DNA from: JAAFGT01 sp041485165
GTDB lineage: Bacteria; Acidobacteriota; Terriglobia; Acidiferrales; UBA7541
NCBI GenBank assembly: GCA_041485165.1
Contig: JBGPJC010000180.1
Span: 1 to 5,329, forward strand
DNA length: 5,329 nucleotides
Direction: 5' to 3'
A model generated the notes under the pieces. That model did not search any database. It saw only the letters and a program-made list of their open reading frames with translations, and was not told the origin of the DNA. The first letter of the stretch is position 1, and the number at the start of each line of letters is the position of its first letter. A program made the translations under genes and the position numbers. Positions 1 through 5,197 of this stretch are shown here, piece by piece.

Positions 1-232
1 GCTGGTGCAACAGGCGCTCGCCAACCTGATGGCCGGCCGCACCGTTTTCGTCATCGCTCACCGGCTTTCCACCGTCCGCCGCGCGGACATCATCGTGGTG
101 ATCGAAGACGGAGTGATCCGCGAGCGAGGCAACCACGAAGAGCTGTTGGCCCGCGGCGGCCTTTATGCCCGTCTATACGAGCTGCAATTCGCCGGCGCCG
201 ATGCTCTGGTGCGCCGGCAGGAGTCCAATTGA
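1..232 (+). CDS. ABC exporter ATPase, C-terminal end (5' truncated)
   Basis: This is the last 76 codons of a gene entering from the left; the reading frame starts at base 2. The sequence shows GRTVFVIAHRLSTV, the end of an ABC nucleotide-binding domain. The switch (H-loop) histidine is at bases 59-61, followed by the D-x-I-x-V-x-x-x-G-x-I-x-E-x-G-x-H-x-E-L-L block and a short Y-x-x-L-Y-x-L-Q-F tail. That tail is typical of exporters with a fused membrane domain, such as the lipid A flippase MsbA and multidrug half-transporters. Walker A, Walker B, the signature motif and all membrane helices lie outside the window, so the substrate cannot be read. An MsbA-type lipid exporter is plausible but inferred. 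The stop codon is two bases before the yicC ATG, which suggests co-transcription and coupled translation. Confidence is high for the family and low for the substrate. Confidence 0.93.
   Translation, partial: LVQQALANLMAGRTVFVIAHRLSTVRRADIIVVIEDGVIRERGNHEELLARGGLYARLYELQFAGADALVRRQESN
219..223 (+). promoter_or_regulatory. Ribosome binding site of yicC inside the ABC gene
   Basis: AGGAG lies within the last codons of the exporter gene. It is 5 bases before TTG 229, which overlaps the exporter stop as TTGA, and 11 bases before ATG 235. Neither spacing is ideal, so it does not settle the start. Either choice couples yicC translation to the exporter. Confidence 0.5.
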
Positions 233-234
233 CC

Positions 235-1161
235 ATGCCGGCGAGCAAGCCTTTCTCACTGAAGTCCATGACCGGCTACGCGCAGGCCCACGCCGAGCAG
301 GACGGCTGGTTGCTGCGCGTGAGCGTGCGCAGCGTCAACCACCGCTTTCTTGACCTGCACATCCGCCTGCCGGAAGGCTTCGAGTCGTTCGAGTCGGGCA
401 TCCGCCAGCAGGTGCGCGGACGTATCCGCCGGGCGCACGTGGACGTGATCCTGCGCGTCGAGCCGGCCGGTCCGGCCGCAGTGCATGTCAACCGCGAGCT
501 CGCCGCTGCTTACGCGCGTGCCGCCGAGGAGCTGCGGCAGCAGTTCCCCGGCAGCGGTGGTCCGGACTTCGTTGCCATTCTCCGGCTTCCCGGAGTGGTC
601 GCGGCCGCCGGGCTGCCGTCCGGGCCGGAGCAGGAAGAAGAGATGGAGCGTGTTTCGGCAAGCGTAGCTGCCTGCCTGGCGGAAGCCCTCGAGAAACTGG
701 ACGACATGCGCCAGGCCGAAGGCCTCACGCTGGCCAATGAGATGCGCGCTCGCCTGCGCCGCCTCGAAGAGCATGCCCGGAGCGTGGCGGAGATGGCCGA
801 ACGCCTTCGCCCGGCGTTCGCACGGCGCCTCGAGCAGCGGCTGAAGGAACTGCTGGGCGGAGCGTCGCTGGATCCCACGCGCCTGGCGCAGGAGGCCGCG
901 CTGCTGGCCGAGCGCAGCGACATCACCGAAGAGATCACCCGGCTGGGCAGCCACATCCAGCAGTTTGACAAGCTGCTGGACTCCGGCGGCGACGCCGGGA
1001 AAAAGCTCGACTTCCTGCTGCAGGAGATGCAGCGCGAGGCCAACACCATGCTTTCGAAGACGCCCGGAGTTGAAGCCGAGGGCATCGGGATCACCAGCGT
1101 GGCGCTGGATATGAAGTCGGAGATCGAGCGTTTGCGCGAACAGATCCAGAACGTGGAGTGA
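235..1161 (+). CDS. yicC: YicC/YloC family endoribonuclease
   Basis: The 308-residue product matches the YicC family along its whole length. The N-terminal domain (about residues 10-165) carries the family opening KSMTGYA at 10-16 and the SVNHRFLDLHIRLPEGF block at 33-49. The C-terminal DUF1732 domain (about 222-308) carries the KKLDFLLQEMQREANT block at 256-271 and ends in REQIQNVE, like E. coli YicC. YicC proteins are ring-forming endoribonucleases; in E. coli the enzyme has been linked to decay of the small RNA RyhB. The segment after SKT (about 277-288) is longer than in E. coli. The middle (130-205) is rich in Glu, Arg and Leu and probably helical. ATG at 235 is preferred. A TTG at 229 overlaps the upstream stop and adds two residues; the AGGAG at 219-223 lies 11 bases from the ATG and 5 from the TTG, so the choice is open. 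The family call is near certain. Confidence 0.95.
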   Translation: MPASKPFSLKSMTGYAQAHAEQDGWLLRVSVRSVNHRFLDLHIRLPEGFESFESGIRQQVRGRIRRAHVDVILRVEPAGPAAVHVNRELAAAYARAAEELRQQFPGSGGPDFVAILRLPGVVAAAGLPSGPEQEEEMERVSASVAACLAEALEKLDDMRQAEGLTLANEMRARLRRLEEHARSVAEMAERLRPAFARRLEQRLKELLGGASLDPTRLAQEAALLAERSDITEEITRLGSHIQQFDKLLDSGGDAGKKLDFLLQEMQREANTMLSKTPGVEAEGIGITSVALDMKSEIERLREQIQNVE

Positions 1162-1181
1162 CATCCCGCATCGAGGAGAAG

Positions 1182-1202
1182 ATGGCGTCACCCAAACCAT
1201 GA
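1182..1202 (+). other. Six-codon mini-ORF overlapping the gmk start
   Basis: An ATG at 1182 opens a reading frame of six codons (MASPKP) whose TGA at 1200-1202 overlaps the gmk ATG at 1199 in an ATGA arrangement. The only purine-rich Shine-Dalgarno-like stretch here, GAGGAG at 1173-1178, lies just before the mini-ORF. It is about 20 bases from the gmk ATG, too far for direct use. One reading is that ribosomes load at the mini-ORF and re-initiate at gmk; another is that gmk is simply served by weak or spaced signals. Expression of the peptide is not shown. A peptide this short is unlikely to act by itself. Confidence 0.3.
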
Positions 1203-1828
1203 CCGCCCCATCCAGAGAATCGCTGGTCTTCATTGTCTCCGGGCCTTCGGGTTCCGGCAAGTCCACGTTGGTACAAAGGCTGCTCCAACTGCCGGGGATG
1301 ATGTTTTCGATTTCCTGCACCACGCGCCAGGAGCGGCCCTCCGAAGAGGCCGGGAAATGGTATAATTACGTCTCCGAGGAAGAGTTCCAGAAGATGGCCG
1401 AGCGCGGCGAATTCCTCGAGTTCGCCCGCGTGTTTGGCCGGCACAGTTATGGGACTCCGCGGCGCTCGCTGGAAGAGGCGCGGGCGAGCGGCCAGGACCT
1501 GGTCCTGGAGATTGACGTCCAGGGCGCCGCGCAGGTCAAGCGACTGCTGCCCACCTCGATCGCCATCTTCATCCTGCCGCCGTCGCGGCAGGCGCTGGAA
1601 GAGCGATTGCGCGGACGCGGGCAGGACTCCGGAGAGGAAATCGAGCGGCGGCTGGCGCAGGCCAAGCAGGAAATCCTGCAGCTCAGCGGGTACTACGATT
1701 ACCTGGTGATCAACGACGATGTCGAGCGTGCCGGCCGCCAGATGCAGGCCATCGCCATCGCTGAGCGTTGCCGGGCCAGCCTGAACGGCGAACTGGTCCA
1801 CGAGATTCTGAAGACTTTTGGAGGATGA
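1199..1828 (+). CDS. gmk: Guanylate kinase
   Basis: This cytosolic enzyme phosphorylates GMP (and dGMP) to GDP with ATP, a required step of GTP and dGTP supply. The 209-residue length is usual for the family. The P-loop GPSGSGKST is at 15-23. The GMP-binding region has SCTTR at 39-43, YNYVS at 55-59, FLEFARV at 72-78 with the family glutamate at 74, and YGTPR at 84-88. EIDVQGA at 104-110 contributes the conserved aspartate. The RLRGRGQDS lid segment is at 136-144 and YDYLVINDD at 166-174. The usual D-G before the Y-x-x-V-S motif reads A-G-K-W here, a mild oddity. No in-frame ATG, GTG or TTG lies between the yicC stop and ATG 1199. The P-loop lies at the normal distance from this start. The gene is second in a tight run ahead of rpoZ and coaBC, a common bacterial neighbourhood. 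Confidence 0.97.
   Translation: MTAPSRESLVFIVSGPSGSGKSTLVQRLLQLPGMMFSISCTTRQERPSEEAGKWYNYVSEEEFQKMAERGEFLEFARVFGRHSYGTPRRSLEEARASGQDLVLEIDVQGAAQVKRLLPTSIAIFILPPSRQALEERLRGRGQDSGEEIERRLAQAKQEILQLSGYYDYLVINDDVERAGRQMQAIAIAERCRASLNGELVHEILKTFGG
1358..1366 (+). promoter_or_regulatory. Possible extended -10 promoter element inside gmk
   Basis: The bases TGGTATAAT form a perfect sigma-70-type extended -10 (TGn plus TATAAT) in otherwise GC-rich coding sequence. They encode Trp-Tyr-Asn of the gmk YNYVS region. No -35 hexamer is visible 17 bases upstream, although extended -10 promoters can work without one. If active, it would give a transcript reading into rpoZ and coaBC. Chance is a real alternative. 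Confidence 0.2.
1820..1824 (+). promoter_or_regulatory. Ribosome binding site that fixes the rpoZ start
   Basis: GGAGG forms part of the last two glycine codons of gmk. It lies 9 bases before ATG 1834 and directly abuts ATG 1825. The spacing therefore favours 1834 over the overlapping ATG at 1825 and over GTG/ATG codons further upstream. It places the rpoZ initiation signal inside gmk, so the two genes are probably translationally coupled. Confidence 0.65.
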
Positions 1829-1833
1829 AGAAA

Positions 1834-2061
1834 ATGGCCATCGATACCAAGCCACCCGACAGCAAATTTGCTTACGTGGTCGTGGCCGCGCGCCGCGCGC
1901 GCCAGTTGATGATCGGCGCTCCGATCCTGATTGATAACAGCCGCGCGCACAAATTCACCCGCATCGCCCTGGAAGAACTGGACGCGGGCCGGCTGGAATT
2001 TGAGCTTACCGAACTGCCCCCGGGGCCGGAAGACAAGGAAGGCAAGCGCCGCAGCGGTTAG
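1834..2061 (+). CDS. rpoZ: DNA-directed RNA polymerase omega subunit
   Basis: Omega is the small subunit that binds the beta-prime C-terminus and helps assemble RNA polymerase. The 75-residue product has the family core VVVAARRARQLMIGAP at 15-30, close to the E. coli LVLVAARRARQM segment, and the second element FTRIALEELDAGRLEFEL at 41-58. The tail (59-75) is charged and Pro-rich. The N-terminus MAIDTKPPDSKF is short and lacks the proteobacterial MAR start. The start at 1834 is chosen because GGAGG at 1820-1824 is well spaced; an in-frame ATG at 1825 would add M-K-K and overlap the gmk stop. The gene lies 5 bases after gmk and 15 before coaBC, the conserved gmk-rpoZ-coaBC order, which supports the call despite the small size. 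Confidence 0.92.
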   Translation: MAIDTKPPDSKFAYVVVAARRARQLMIGAPILIDNSRAHKFTRIALEELDAGRLEFELTELPPGPEDKEGKRRSG

Positions 2062-2076
2062 AGCCGCAGGAGCCCC

Positions 2077-3285
2077 ATGCGCGTCGCGGTCGGAGTCACC
2101 GGAGGAGTTGCCGCGTACAAGGCGGCGGAGCTTGTCCGGCGCCTGCAGCAGGAGAAGCTGGAGGTGGAGGTGGTGATGACCCGCGGGGCGCGCGAGTTTG
2201 TCACCCCGCTTACCTTCGCTGCGCTCACCGGGCGCAAGGTAATCACCGAAATGTTCGCCGGCGAAGCCACGTCACCCGCCAACGTCGAAAGCGCCATCGA
2301 GCACATCGCCGTGGCCCAGCGCATTGATGCGCTGGTAGTGGCCCCGGCCACAGCGGACTTCCTGGCGCGGATGGCCGCAGGTCTCGCTGACGATTTCCTG
2401 GCAACCCTCTGCCTGGCAACGAAGGCGCCGGTCATTGTTGCCCCGGCCATGAACGTAAACATGTGGGAGCATGCCGCCACGCAGGAAAATGTGGCGCGGC
2501 TGCGCGCCCGCGGCGTCCGCGTGGTGGACCCCGATGAAGGCTATCTGGCTTGCGGGATGACTGGCGCCGGCCGGCTGGCCAGCATCGATGCCATCGTCGA
2601 GGTGGTAGGCCAGACCCTGGGTTTGCGCCGCGACCTCGAAGGCGAGACGCTGCTGGTCACTGCCGGGCCCACCTGCGAAGACCTCGACCCGGTGCGCTTC
2701 TTCACCAACCGCTCCTCTGGAAAAATGGGCTACGCGCTGGCCGAGGCGGGAATTCGTCGCGGCGCCACGGTGGTCCTGATCAGCGGGCCTACCGCGCTCG
2801 AGCCGCCGCGCGGAGTTGAGTTCGTGCCCGTGCGTTCGGCCGAGGAGCTGCGCCGCGCCACGCTCGAACACTTTCCAACTGCAACCGCCGTTCTGATGGC
2901 TGCGGCTGTGGCCGATTACCGGCCCGCCAGGACCGAATCGAAAAAAATGAAGCGCGGAGGCGGGCTGTTGACTGTCGCCCTGGAGCCCACTCCGGACATC
3001 CTTGCCGAACTCAGCCGCAATAAGGGCACGCGGATACTGGTTGGCTTTGCCGCGGAAACCGGCGCCGTGGCCGATAGCGCGCGGGCCAAGCTGCTCAGCA
3101 AAGGCGCCGATGTGGTGGTGGCCAACGACGTCACCCAGGAAGGCGCGGGCTTCGATGTGGACACCAATATCGTCACTTTGTTTCGCCGCGACTCGAGCGA
3201 ACTGTCGCTGCCACAGATGAGCAAGCTGGAAGTGGCCGGCTGCGTCCTGGACGAAGTCCTGCGCTTGCGCCGCGGCGCCCGCTAG
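2077..3285 (+). CDS. coaBC: Bifunctional phosphopantothenoylcysteine decarboxylase / phosphopantothenate-cysteine ligase
   Basis: CoaBC (Dfp) joins 4'-phosphopantothenate to cysteine using CTP, then decarboxylates the product to 4'-phosphopantetheine using FMN. These are two central steps of coenzyme A synthesis. The 402 residues match the full fused enzyme. The CoaC half (1-180) has GVTGGVAAYK at 6-15, the active-site histidine in EHIAVA (His76), PAMNVNMW at 123-130 with the key Asn126, and the substrate-clamp cysteine in LACGMTGAGR (Cys159). The CoaB half (about 188-402) has TAGPT at 195-199, DPVRFFTNRSSGKMGYALAEA at 204-224, AAAVADYRP at 275-283, the lysine cluster KKMKR at 289-293, DILAEL at 307-312, and GADVVVANDV at 343-352. 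AGGAG at 2068-2072 lies 4 bases before the ATG. Cys-Glu-Asp after TAGPT replaces the more usual Arg/Gln-Glu-Pro, at a position not known to be catalytic. All the catalytic residues recognised are present. Confidence 0.97.
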   Translation: MRVAVGVTGGVAAYKAAELVRRLQQEKLEVEVVMTRGAREFVTPLTFAALTGRKVITEMFAGEATSPANVESAIEHIAVAQRIDALVVAPATADFLARMAAGLADDFLATLCLATKAPVIVAPAMNVNMWEHAATQENVARLRARGVRVVDPDEGYLACGMTGAGRLASIDAIVEVVGQTLGLRRDLEGETLLVTAGPTCEDLDPVRFFTNRSSGKMGYALAEAGIRRGATVVLISGPTALEPPRGVEFVPVRSAEELRRATLEHFPTATAVLMAAAVADYRPARTESKKMKRGGGLLTVALEPTPDILAELSRNKGTRILVGFAAETGAVADSARAKLLSKGADVVVANDVTQEGAGFDVDTNIVTLFRRDSSELSLPQMSKLEVAGCVLDEVLRLRRGAR

Positions 3286-3295
3286 GCTGCCACCC

Positions 3296-4111
3296 ATGAG
3301 TTCCCCCCGCGATCCCGGGACAACTGCGCAGGCGGAAGCCTGGCTGCGCTACTTTGAAGACCTCGGTCTCGCGCCCTTTTATCTCGATCGCGCAAGCCTG
3401 GAGCTCCCCGCCGTGCCTGTCGTTGCCTCTTCAGTGGCAGGGAACGCGGCGCGCGCGCAGGCGTCACTTCCCATCATCCAGCCCATCGCCGCCGCGGCTC
3501 CCTCGCTCTTCGAGTCTGTCGAGCGCGTGGAAGGTGACACGCTCGAAAACATCCGTGAGTTTATCGGCGAGTGCACGCGTTGCGGCCTGCACAAGGGGCG
3601 GACCAAAATTGTTTTCGGCGCGGGAAACCCGCGGGCCGAGCTGGTGTTTGTCGGCGAAGGTCCGGGCCACGATGAGGACGTGCAGGGGCTGCCGTTCGTC
3701 GGCCGATCCGGAAAACTTCTGACGCAGATGATCGAGGCCATGGGCCTGACCCGCGACGACGTGTACATCGCCAACGTGGTCAAGTGCCGCCCGCCGGATA
3801 ACCGCCCGCCGGAGAGGGAGGAGATGGCCACCTGCTCGCCGTTCCTGGTGCGCCAGCTCGCGGTCATCAAGCCGAAAGTGATCGTCTGCCTCGGCAACGT
3901 CGCCGCGCAGGCGCTGATCGGCACCAACAAATCTATATCCCATTTTCGCGGGCAGTGGTTTGACTATCGCGGGTCGAAGATGATGGCCACTTACCATCCG
4001 GCCTATCTGCTGCGCAATCCGAGCGCCAAGGGCGACGTCTGGAACGACCTCAAGAAAGTCATGGCCGAACTGGGCCTCAAACCGATCAAGCCCAGGCCGC
4101 GGTCCGCTTAG
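3296..4111 (+). CDS. Family-4 uracil-DNA glycosylase (iron-sulfur type)
   Basis: This DNA repair enzyme removes uracil, arising from cytosine deamination or dUTP use, and leaves an abasic site. The family core spans about residues 80-260 of 271. Four cysteines fit the 4Fe-4S cluster of family-4 enzymes: C93 and C96 (CTRC) and C164 and C180, 15 residues apart (KCRPPDNRPP then ATC). The uracil-pocket motif GEGPGHDED is at 120-128, PFVGRSGKLL at 133-142, and the HPAYLLR motif at 234-240. Residues 1-80 are an extension: a predicted helix (EAWLRYFEDLGLAPFYL, 14-30), then an Ala/Pro/Val-rich, probably flexible linker (35-70). The gene starts 10 bases after coaBC without a clear Shine-Dalgarno sequence, so coupled translation is likely. 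A GTG or later start is possible but would remove the helix. The older label 'SPO1 DNA polymerase-related protein' refers to this same family. Confidence 0.95.
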   Translation: MSSPRDPGTTAQAEAWLRYFEDLGLAPFYLDRASLELPAVPVVASSVAGNAARAQASLPIIQPIAAAAPSLFESVERVEGDTLENIREFIGECTRCGLHKGRTKIVFGAGNPRAELVFVGEGPGHDEDVQGLPFVGRSGKLLTQMIEAMGLTRDDVYIANVVKCRPPDNRPPEREEMATCSPFLVRQLAVIKPKVIVCLGNVAAQALIGTNKSISHFRGQWFDYRGSKMMATYHPAYLLRNPSAKGDVWNDLKKVMAELGLKPIKPRPRSA

Positions 4112-4159
4112 CCCCGGCCGGTTTTCTCCCGGGAAGCAATCAGACACCAGCGCAACTTC
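4112..4159 (+). other. Short gap with weak dyad before the transporter
   Basis: Between the glycosylase stop and the transporter ribosome binding site, CCCGG near 4113-4117 can pair with CCGGG near 4128-4133 around a T-rich loop. The stem is short and no T-run follows, so it is at most a weak processing or attenuation structure. I see no promoter hexamers in this gap. Confidence 0.15.
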
Positions 4160-4164
4160 GGAGG
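4160..4164 (+). promoter_or_regulatory. Ribosome binding site that favours a TTG start
   Basis: GGAGG, extended to GGAGGT, lies 5 bases before TTG 4170. The in-frame GTG at 4164 overlaps the motif and so could not use it. The next in-frame ATG (4224) would remove the first membrane helix. The motif therefore decides for the TTG. Confidence 0.6.
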
Positions 4165-4169
4165 TGTGT

Positions 4170-5051
4170 TTGGGGATCCTGCTCGGTCTCGCCGCCGCTC
4201 TGAGTTGGGGGGCGGCCGACTTCATGGCCCGCTATGCCACCCGCCGGATCGGAACATTCCGAACGCTCTTCTATATGCAGTTGGTGGGTTTTTCGGGCGT
4301 GACCGTCTGGATGGCTGCGGCCCACCATTTTGGCCGCCTGGCCAGCGGCAGCAGCCGCGGTTGGAGCTTTGCATTATTGGGCGGCGTGCTGACCTGCTTC
4401 AGCATGCTCGCGTTTTATCGCTCTCTCGAAGTAGGAGCGCTGTCGATTGTTGCGCCGATCGCTGCCAGCTACCCGGCGCTGACTGTCCTGCTGGCATTCT
4501 TCAGCGGAGAGGTGCTGACTCCGGTGCGGCTGGCAGGGGTGGCCTTGGCGCTGGGTGGGGTAATTCTCACTTCGATGGCGGCGGGCTCCCCCCCTGCGCC
4601 TGGAGTTTCTAGCGAAACATCGCCACACACCGGCGGCCTCGCGCCCGGTGTCGTCTGGGCCATGTGTGCCGCAGCGGGATTCGGCGTGGTTTACTGGATC
4701 ATTGGATTCCAGATGATCCCCGCGTGGGGCGCGCTGAACACGGTCTGGCTGCAGCGCCTGCTGAGCCTCTGCACCCTCGCCCTGGTAAGGCCGCTCTTGC
4801 GGCAGAGCCTGCTCGCGCCGCGGAATGCCTGGTTACTGGTCGTTGCAGTGGGGATCCTCGATGCCTCCGGATTCCTTGCCAGCAGCGCCGGTTTTGAAAG
4901 CGAGCAGGTGGGAATTGTGACTGTGCTCGGATCGCTGTTCGGGGCGGTCACGCTGTTGCTGGCGTGGATCTTCCTGCGCGAAAGACTCGTGCCGCGGCAA
5001 TGGATCGGCATCGCAGCGATCTTCGCGGGGATCATCCTGATCAACAATTGA
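4170..5051 (+). CDS. EamA/DMT-superfamily inner-membrane transporter
   Basis: The 293-residue protein is very hydrophobic and shows the two-repeat, ten-helix plan of the drug/metabolite transporter superfamily. Helices fall at about 2-19, 33-51, 65-83, 90-111, 119-137 in repeat one and 160-180, 188-209, 219-240, 246-269, 277-292 in repeat two. A hydrophilic linker (138-158, Pro/Ser/Thr-rich) joins them. Family features include LAAALSWGAADF at 7-18, SIVAPIAASYPALTVLLAFFSGE at 92-114 and the matching VGIVTVLGSLFGAVTLLLAWIFLRERL at 247-273, each followed by the short loop and final helix. EamA proteins export or import varied metabolites, so the substrate cannot be inferred. TTG 4170 is chosen on its ribosome binding site; GTG 4164 would give 295 residues. 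It lies 58 bases downstream of the glycosylase on the same strand, so it may be read through or separately expressed. No functional link to the upstream genes is evident. Confidence 0.9.
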   Translation: MGILLGLAAALSWGAADFMARYATRRIGTFRTLFYMQLVGFSGVTVWMAAAHHFGRLASGSSRGWSFALLGGVLTCFSMLAFYRSLEVGALSIVAPIAASYPALTVLLAFFSGEVLTPVRLAGVALALGGVILTSMAAGSPPAPGVSSETSPHTGGLAPGVVWAMCAAAGFGVVYWIIGFQMIPAWGALNTVWLQRLLSLCTLALVRPLLRQSLLAPRNAWLLVVAVGILDASGFLASSAGFESEQVGIVTVLGSLFGAVTLLLAWIFLRERLVPRQWIGIAAIFAGIILINN

Positions 5052-5072
5052 CCTCCTGCCTTGGGCGGAATG

Positions 5073-5092
5073 GGCCGCTGTCAGTGGCGGCC
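5073..5092 (+). terminator. Candidate hairpin after the transporter gene
   Basis: GGCCGC at 5073-5078 pairs perfectly with GCGGCC at 5087-5092 across an 8-base loop, 21 bases after the transporter stop. No T-run follows, so it does not meet the intrinsic-terminator pattern. It could still protect a 3' end or mark the end of the unit. Confidence 0.3.
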
Positions 5093-5148
5093 TGTCGCTA
5101 GATTGCGGGCGTCGGTGGAGAGGCATAGAGCCTGGGGTGCAGCGACGG

Positions 5149-5175
5149 AACTGCGACGCCACTGGCGTTCGAGTT
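5149..5175. repeat. Imperfect inverted repeat in the 3' intergenic region
   Basis: AACT at 5149-5152 and AGTT at 5172-5175 flank an inner perfect arm pair, ACGCC (5156-5160) and GGCGT (5164-5168), around the trinucleotide ACT. In all, 9 of 12 positions are symmetric. The right end runs into TTGATA (5174-5179), which resembles a -35 hexamer. It could be an operator or an RNA hairpin, or arise by chance. Confidence 0.25.
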
Positions 5176-5197
5176 GATACACTCCTACGGGGCATAT

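Noticed and set aside
256..1323. Long minus-strand open frame (355 codons) opposite yicC and the start of gmk
   Set aside because: It is a shadow of GC-rich coding on the + strand. The product has no recognisable motif, and the + strand genes match their families end to end.
1825..1833. rpoZ start at ATG 1825, overlapping the gmk stop
   Set aside because: The GGAGG directly abuts this ATG with no spacer, whereas ATG 1834 has a normal 9-base spacing. The three added residues are not needed by the family.
1091..1855. Minus-strand open frame (254 codons) opposite gmk
   Set aside because: Its span covers gmk almost exactly and its product is not recognisable; explained by lack of stops in GC-rich antisense.
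2272..3297. Long minus-strand open frame (341 codons) opposite coaBC
   Set aside because: Same GC-rich antisense artefact. The translation is rich in Gly, Ala, His and Gln and shows no domain, while coaBC on the + strand is complete.
3464..4225. Minus-strand open frame (253 codons) opposite the glycosylase gene
   Set aside because: Antisense shadow of a clearly conserved gene, with no motif and no convincing start signal.
5073..5092. Confident rho-independent terminator
   Set aside because: The stem is only 6 pairs and no T-run follows, so I kept it as a low-confidence candidate only.
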